Below are positions 59,889 to 64,000 of a stretch of 64,000 nucleotides of DNA, in pieces (position 1 is the first letter of the stretch; every line of letters starts with the position of its first letter). The notes beneath the pieces are model-generated. The model worked only from the letters and a program-made list of their open reading frames with translations, ran no database searches and was not told where the DNA came from. This stretch comes from OFTM10 sp964196195. Lineage in GTDB: Bacteria; Actinomycetota; Acidimicrobiia; Acidimicrobiales; Aldehydirespiratoraceae. The stretch is taken from positions 202,132 through 266,131 of the forward strand of contig CAXMSE010000039.1 in the NCBI GenBank assembly GCA_964196195.1, written 5' to 3'. Position numbers and translations under genes: made by a program.

Positions 59889-61226
59889 ATGGCCCTCCCA
59901 ATGAATGGAGCAGGAAAGCCGGGCCGAACACCGAGTCGGCCGGTCCAGGACGTGAAGGTGTTCGGCATCCAGCACCGGGCGAAGACGGGGCGAACAAAAC
60001 GTCCCTGGATCGTGCGTTGGTCGGTTGAAGGGCCTCAGCACAGTCGAGCGTTTCGCACCAGGGTCGAGGCCGACCGGTTCCGGTCGTTCGTCGTGCAGGC
60101 GGTGCAGCGCGGCGAGCCCTTCTCGATTTTCAACGGTGAGCCCGAGTCGTGGTCGCCTCAGGCCAGCGACGTGCAATGCCACGAATGGGCCCGGCGCTGG
60201 TTGGCCGAACAGTGGCACGAGTGGCAGCCGCGCACTCGGTTCTCTGCGGTCGAGGCGCTGGCTCGCTTCGTCCCTCTCGCTGTCGTGAGCGATGTGCCTG
60301 CTGCTCCGGCTGAGTTGCGCCGCTATCTCGCCGCCACGCTGCCTCCGGGCGATGCGCAGCGAGACGACGACATCGAAGCGTGGCTCAGTCAGGCATCGCT
60401 CCGGCTCAGCGATCTCAGCCGCGAGGCCCTGGCCGGTATCGAAGTCGAGCTCGGGCAAGGTCGTGACGGAACTCAGCTGGCTTCCTCTACGTCGAGTCGG
60501 TTTCGCAAGACGGCGAAGTCGTGCATCCGGCGTGCGTTCGAGCTGGAGATCATCCCCGCCGATCCCTGGCCGCCGACCATGCGAGGCCGGTCGCAGCGCA
60601 AGGCGGTGCGGGTTCGGCGAACGGTCGACGTCCGCACCCTTCCTGATCCCGACACCATGGCTCGAGCGCTGTCGGCGATGATCACCCACCAGCCCGCCAG
60701 CGCCACCTACCAGGCCATGACGGCTGTTGCCTACTACGCCGGGCTGCGCCCGTCCGAGGTCGTGATGCTGCGCTGCTCGGCGCTCGTGTTGCCGGACGAT
60801 GGATGGGGTGCTCTCGAGGTCCGGGAGGCCGACATCTCCTTCGACGAGTCGGGGGAACCCAAGACCGGTCCCCGGTCGGTACCGATCCCGCCCGTGCTCG
60901 TTGAGATGCTGAGGGCGCGGATCACCGATCTCGATCTGGCCGAAGGCGATCTCCTCTTTCGCACCCGCACGGGACACCGTCCCACCGCTTCCAACTGGGC
61001 TCGGTCGTGGCAGAGGGCCCTTCGTGAGATCGGGCACCCCTCGTTGCGCGTCTACGACTGCCGTCACGCGGCAGCCGCCACGTGGCTTCGTGCCGGTGTC
61101 CCGCTGGCCGAGGTGGCCCGTCGGCTGGGGCATTCGGTGGAGATTCTCGTGTCCACGTATGTCGGTGTGATCGAGGGCGACGAGAAGATCGCCAACGAAC
61201 GTATCGATGCGGTGCTGAGCACGTGA
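59889..61226 (+). CDS. Tyrosine recombinase/integrase
   Basis: 445 residues. An N-terminal arm-binding region and a core-binding SAM-like domain precede the catalytic domain (about 255-440). Catalytic residues are visible: Arg in YAGLRPSEVVMLR, the lysine beta-hairpin near KTGPRSVPIP, H-x-x-x in YDCRHAAAATWLRAG, the second His in RRLGHSVE, and the nucleophilic Tyr in STYVGVI. Integrates and excises DNA at att sites. It lies next to a tRNA-Arg 3' fragment, its probable attachment site. Confidence 0.93.
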   Translation: MALPMNGAGKPGRTPSRPVQDVKVFGIQHRAKTGRTKRPWIVRWSVEGPQHSRAFRTRVEADRFRSFVVQAVQRGEPFSIFNGEPESWSPQASDVQCHEWARRWLAEQWHEWQPRTRFSAVEALARFVPLAVVSDVPAAPAELRRYLAATLPPGDAQRDDDIEAWLSQASLRLSDLSREALAGIEVELGQGRDGTQLASSTSSRFRKTAKSCIRRAFELEIIPADPWPPTMRGRSQRKAVRVRRTVDVRTLPDPDTMARALSAMITHQPASATYQAMTAVAYYAGLRPSEVVMLRCSALVLPDDGWGALEVREADISFDESGEPKTGPRSVPIPPVLVEMLRARITDLDLAEGDLLFRTRTGHRPTASNWARSWQRALREIGHPSLRVYDCRHAAAATWLRAGVPLAEVARRLGHSVEILVSTYVGVIEGDEKIANERIDAVLST

Positions 61227-61353
61227 ACCGAGGAGGGCCGTTTCATGCGTCCCCTACCTGATGCGATCGCCGGGCGAGTGGCGCGGGCCTGTCCTGGAGC
61301 AGGCTGGTGGAGAGCATTCTCGAATTGCGAGACATCGCAAGGTCCCGCAAGTT

Positions 61354-61665
61354 TCACGGCAGACGACGTTGTGCGGTGGGTCCGGGTCGGCCGGTCGAGT
61401 GGTCGCCCCGAACGGTCTCGCTCACCCGCGCCGCGTCGAGCCATTCCTGGATCTCGTTCGGATCGAAGCGCACATAGTGTCCGAGCTTCACGAACGGAAC
61501 CCGTCGCTCGTTCACCAGTCGGTAGACGTAGCGCTCACCAACGCCAAGGACCAGGGCGAGGTCGTGCACGTCGAGCAGTTCCACAAGGTCGCCGGCTGGG
61601 TTCTTGGTCAGATCAGGGTGCTGGCGCACCGAGGGGCGCATGTTGCTATTGGAGTGGGCTCTCAT
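61354..61665 (-). CDS. Excisionase-family helix-turn-helix protein
   Basis: 103 residues (shorter start ATG 61641 possible). The MerR-like HTH of excisionases is clear: LLDVHDLALVLGVGERYVYR, then LVNERRVPFVKLGHYVRF and DPNEIQEWLD. Such proteins set recombination direction with a tyrosine integrase. It converges on the integrase with a 127-bp gap. Confidence 0.85.
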   Translation of the reverse strand: MRAHSNSNMRPSVRQHPDLTKNPAGDLVELLDVHDLALVLGVGERYVYRLVNERRVPFVKLGHYVRFDPNEIQEWLDAARVSETVRGDHSTGRPGPTAQRRLP

Positions 61666-62221
61666 GCAAAGGGAAGGCGCGCGAACGTTGCTCGACGCGA
61701 CATCGCCTGTGCGGCCGGAACCATATTGGAGACGTCTGGGTGCCCACGATGCCGGATGTCACGTAACCAGCCCGGCCCCGGCTGATTTCTCCGCGATGCG
61801 ATCGCGCCAGGACGAGGCCCGAGTGATATCGAGCGCATACGAGGACCCAGGGACATACGCGGATCAGACGCGAGCCCGCTCGGTATTGCCTGTGGTCTCA
61901 GTGGGTCTCGCTCGGGTCGAAGAGTGTGTCTCCGCTGCGGATATCGGGCGCTGCACTTGGGCCGTTCTGCGGCGCGACCGCTGTGGTCGTCTGCGTGACT
62001 ATGGGGCGGCAATATCGCGCGCGTCGATTGCCGCGACCTGCGAGCACACCCGGCAGCTCTCTGCCGGATATGGGCGGCCTCTTCGGGGGGGGGCGGTGGC
62101 GTAACTACCGAGCGGGCTGGTTGTGCCGCGTGCCGCAGCCTCGCCGGGCGCACGGCCACCAACCCTGGCGCGTAGCGGACCTGCTCGGCTCTCACATGCC
62201 CACAATCAATAGCATGACGGG
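61666..62221. other. Element interior without a recognisable gene
   Basis: Open frames exist on both strands, but none has a plausible domain or a Shine-Dalgarno. The stretch has a hairpin CCGGCAG-CTCT-CTGCCGG (62050-62067) and a run of nine G at 62085-62093. Its frames are rich in Arg, Ser and Cys, unlike neighbouring genes. Probably noncoding or decayed. Confidence 0.5.
62210..62215 (+). promoter_or_regulatory. -10 element TAGCAT for the leaderless start at 62222
   Basis: TAGCAT six bases before ATG 62222, the spacing used by other leaderless starts in this window. Confidence 0.5.
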
Positions 62222-62731
62222 ATGACTGATTCGCTCATTGATAGCCTCCTCGCCAGCGGCCCCACATCGGACCGTCTCGCAACCTTCGGAAGATTCGTGG
62301 GCGACTGGGATCTAGATTGGCGCGGCGCTACCGCCGACGACGCGCCCGCGACAGCGCGGGGTCGGCTCAGCTTCGGGTGGGTGCTCGACGGCCGGGCCGT
62401 GCAGGACGTGTGGAACGTGCCACCCGCTGTGCCCGGCGACCCGGGCATCGCAGGACACGGCTTCCACGGCACGACCATCCGCTTCTTCGACCCGAAGATC
62501 GACGCCTGGCGCTCCACGTGGATCGAACCTGTCAACGGACGAGTCCGCAAGTTCATCGGCAAGGAGCGCGACGGGGCGATTGTGCTGCTGAGCGTCGACG
62601 GCGAGCCGCACATGCGATGGACCTTCCGCGACATCCAGTCCGAGTCCTTCACCTGGGTCGGGGAGTACTCCACCAACGGTGGCCACACCTGGATCGAGGA
62701 CGAGCAAATGCTCGCCCGCCGCCGAAGCTGA
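62222..62731 (+). CDS. Conserved hypothetical protein, DUF1579-like beta-barrel
   Basis: 169 residues. Pattern FGRFVGDWDLDWRG, GRLSFGWVLDGRAVQDVW, TTIRFFDPKIDAWRSTWIEP and MRWTFRDIQSESFTWVGE resembles small barrel proteins (DUF1579/heme-like nitrobindin-type folds) common in Actinobacteria. No catalytic residue can be named. A leaderless promoter precedes it. Cargo of the integrated element. Confidence 0.72.
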   Translation: MTDSLIDSLLASGPTSDRLATFGRFVGDWDLDWRGATADDAPATARGRLSFGWVLDGRAVQDVWNVPPAVPGDPGIAGHGFHGTTIRFFDPKIDAWRSTWIEPVNGRVRKFIGKERDGAIVLLSVDGEPHMRWTFRDIQSESFTWVGEYSTNGGHTWIEDEQMLARRRS

Positions 62732-63162
62732 GCACGCCTCGGACCTGACTGGAGCACGGAGAAGCCAGCTCGATATCGCTCAGCCTTCGACCATCCTGCC
62801 CAGCGCGAGAACGGCACGTGAGATCGGGCGGCGGTGGTGGTCGATGAGCTAGCGCATAACACCGAGACAGGTCGCCACCCGTCGCGCCGCATCGCCGGCG
62901 CATTCGGTCACGCTCGGCCTGGACTATGCAGTGCTCGGCTTGGGCCGAAGTAGGGCGGTGGTCTGACCGTCCATGTCGGGTTGCGGGTGAGATTGTCGAG
63001 TATTCCCGACAGGCCCTTCGGGGATACACGGGCCCTCTGATTGCGCCAGAGTCCGTACAGGCGGCGTTGCTGGCCAACGTGTCGAGTAATCCCGTCGAGG
63101 CCCGGCCCCCGGCTCGGAGGGGAAGGCGATGGTCCCGAGCAGGGCGAGTGCCAGTCGCCGGT
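62732..63162. other. Element interior without a recognisable gene
   Basis: A minus-strand frame could give a short secreted peptide (MNRRLALALLGTIAFPSEP), but its continuation is low-complexity and unsupported. The other frames look like shadows. I see no RNA gene or repeat. Confidence 0.45.
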
Positions 63163-64000
63163 TCATGACGGATTCGGAAGCTTGTGCAGTGTCTCGTCCA
63201 CCCGGGCAGCGGCTCTGTCGGACCCAGACTCGTCGTCGCCGCCAATGTTGATGACGACATTTCCTTGCTTGTGGCCGGCATCGACGTAGCGGTGCGCCTC
63301 GGCGGTCTGTTCGAGTGGGTAGCAGCGGTCGATCACCGGTCGGATCACTCCGTCCTCGAGGAGCTTCGTCAGGAAGCGCAGATCCTCCGAGTTCTTGCGC
63401 GCCATCCCGATCACCACCTTCGCGTCGCGATCGAGCGCGGCCCGCAGCACCTCGCGGATAGGCCAATCCAGCGTTAGATAGGTGCCGCCTCGTTCGAGGA
63501 CGGCCTTCGCCTCGCTGAACGACGTCTTCATGGCGGCGTCGAACACGAAGTCGTAGGTGTCGCCGGTGGTCGTGTAGTCCACCTTGGCGTAGTCGAGGAC
63601 CCGCTCGGCGCCCAACGATTGAACCAGCTCAACGCTGTTGGGTCCGCACACTGCGTTGACACCGGCGCCGAAGTGGCGAGCGAGCTGCACGGCGTAAGTG
63701 CCCACACTGCCGGAGGCGCCGTGGATGAGGATTCGCTGACCTCGGTGGATGCCGCTACGGCGAAGAAAGTGGAGCGCGCAGAGCGCACCGACCGGGAGCG
63801 CCGCGGCTTGTTGGTGGCTGGTGCTGGTGGGTCGGATCACGACCATCCCGTCGTCGGGGACACAGACATACTCGGCGTTAGCCCCGGCGAAGGCGATTCC
63901 CCAGAGAACGCCGAAGACCTGGTCCCCGACGCGAAAGCGGGTGACGTCGCTCCCGACCGCCTCGACCACGCCCGAGAACTCGTTCCCTGGAATTGTTTTT
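63163..64000 (-). CDS. Zinc-independent MDR-type NAD(P)-dependent oxidoreductase (N-terminus outside window)
   Basis: The C-terminal 279 residues or so of a medium-chain dehydrogenase/reductase; the frame runs off the right edge, beginning KTIPGNEFSGVVEAVG. The catalytic-domain tail RFRVGDQVFGVLWG leads to the NAD(P)-binding motif ILIHGASGSVGTYAVQLA, and the C-terminal KLLEDGVIRPVIDRCYPLEQ is typical of quinone oxidoreductase-like MDRs. No structural zinc cysteine cluster is seen in the visible part. Probably cargo of the element. Confidence 0.9.
   Translation of the reverse strand, partial: KTIPGNEFSGVVEAVGSDVTRFRVGDQVFGVLWGIAFAGANAEYVCVPDDGMVVIRPTSTSHQQAAALPVGALCALHFLRRSGIHRGQRILIHGASGSVGTYAVQLARHFGAGVNAVCGPNSVELVQSLGAERVLDYAKVDYTTTGDTYDFVFDAAMKTSFSEAKAVLERGGTYLTLDWPIREVLRAALDRDAKVVIGMARKNSEDLRFLTKLLEDGVIRPVIDRCYPLEQTAEAHRYVDAGHKQGNVVINIGGDDESGSDRAAARVDETLHKLPNPS

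Noticed and set aside
61604..62195. Overlapping 166- and 177-codon frames on opposite strands
   Set aside because: Both are Arg/Ser/Ala-rich, overlap each other or the excisionase, and show no motif or ribosome site.
62649..63466. Minus-strand frames of 210 and 180 codons
   Set aside because: They overlap clear genes on both sides; the possible signal-like MNRRLALALLG segment has no credible continuation.
1..64000. CRISPR arrays, insertion sequences, rRNA genes
   Set aside because: No regularly spaced repeats, transposase motifs or rRNA-like sequence were seen.

Overview
The window is high-GC DNA with many GTG starts, tightly overlapping genes and many apparently leaderless starts. It carries actinobacterial markers: a WhiB protein, a PdtaS-type histidine kinase, the SCO1664/DUF3090/MSMEG_4193 trio, a DUF3107 protein, an F420-type FrhB homologue and an Rv2466c-type mycothiol-linked thioredoxin-fold protein. 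An aerobic actinobacterium fits best. The complete System I cytochrome c maturation operon suggests a deep lineage such as Acidimicrobiia, but that placement is inference.

Layout. 1-6.8 kb: 3' end of gatB, a MATE exporter with a NadD-like enzyme, then the valine/isoleucine operon ilvB-ilvN-ilvC behind a 13-codon leader peptide and two hairpins. 6.9-8.6 kb: a two-gene ABC exporter. 8.7-12 kb: MarR regulator, thiolase, short-chain dehydrogenase and enoyl-CoA hydratase (beta-oxidation type). 12-24.5 kb: mixed housekeeping genes (PAQR/MFS membrane proteins, HAD hydrolase, AlkX-type glycosylase, lytic transglycosylase, lipoproteins, methyltransferase, thioesterase, Nudix, TetR, sortase). 24.5-31.5 kb: ccmABCDEFGHI, nearly every gene overlapping the next, followed at once by a YceI / cytochrome c / copper monooxygenase fusion. 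34-45.5 kb: DUF3179 lipoprotein, Crp regulator, degenerate receiver protein, SufR-like regulator divergent from mrp, PdtaS kinase, WhiB, GDPD, lipid kinase and etfBA. 45.8-50.6 kb: the actinobacterial trio, a family 5 uracil-DNA glycosylase and a cysteine desulfurase-like protein. 50.6-55.1 kb: a minus-strand run of five genes containing a probable selenoprotein. 55.2-58 kb: a DUF3179-CcdA-TlpA thiol-redox operon. 59.8 kb to the right end: an integrated element with a tyrosine integrase, an excisionase and sparse cargo, bounded on the left by a 3' fragment of tRNA-Arg(CCG).

Main discovery candidate. The Rv2466c/DsbA-like gene at 52391-53005 (minus) has an in-frame TGA exactly where the nucleophilic cysteine of the C-P-W-C active site belongs. 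A strong Shine-Dalgarno lies upstream of a start that precedes the TGA. A stem-loop with a G-starting apical loop lies 22 nt after the TGA, as expected for a bacterial SECIS. I read it as a selenocysteine-containing U-P-W-C oxidoreductase embedded in an operon with an FrhB-like iron-sulfur flavoprotein.

Secondary highlights are the YceI-cytochrome c-PHM fusion beside the cytochrome c maturation operon, the leaderless ilv leader peptide, the SufR-like/mrp divergent pair, and a tRNA att remnant that predicts an intact tRNA-Arg(CCG) at the unseen right end of the element.
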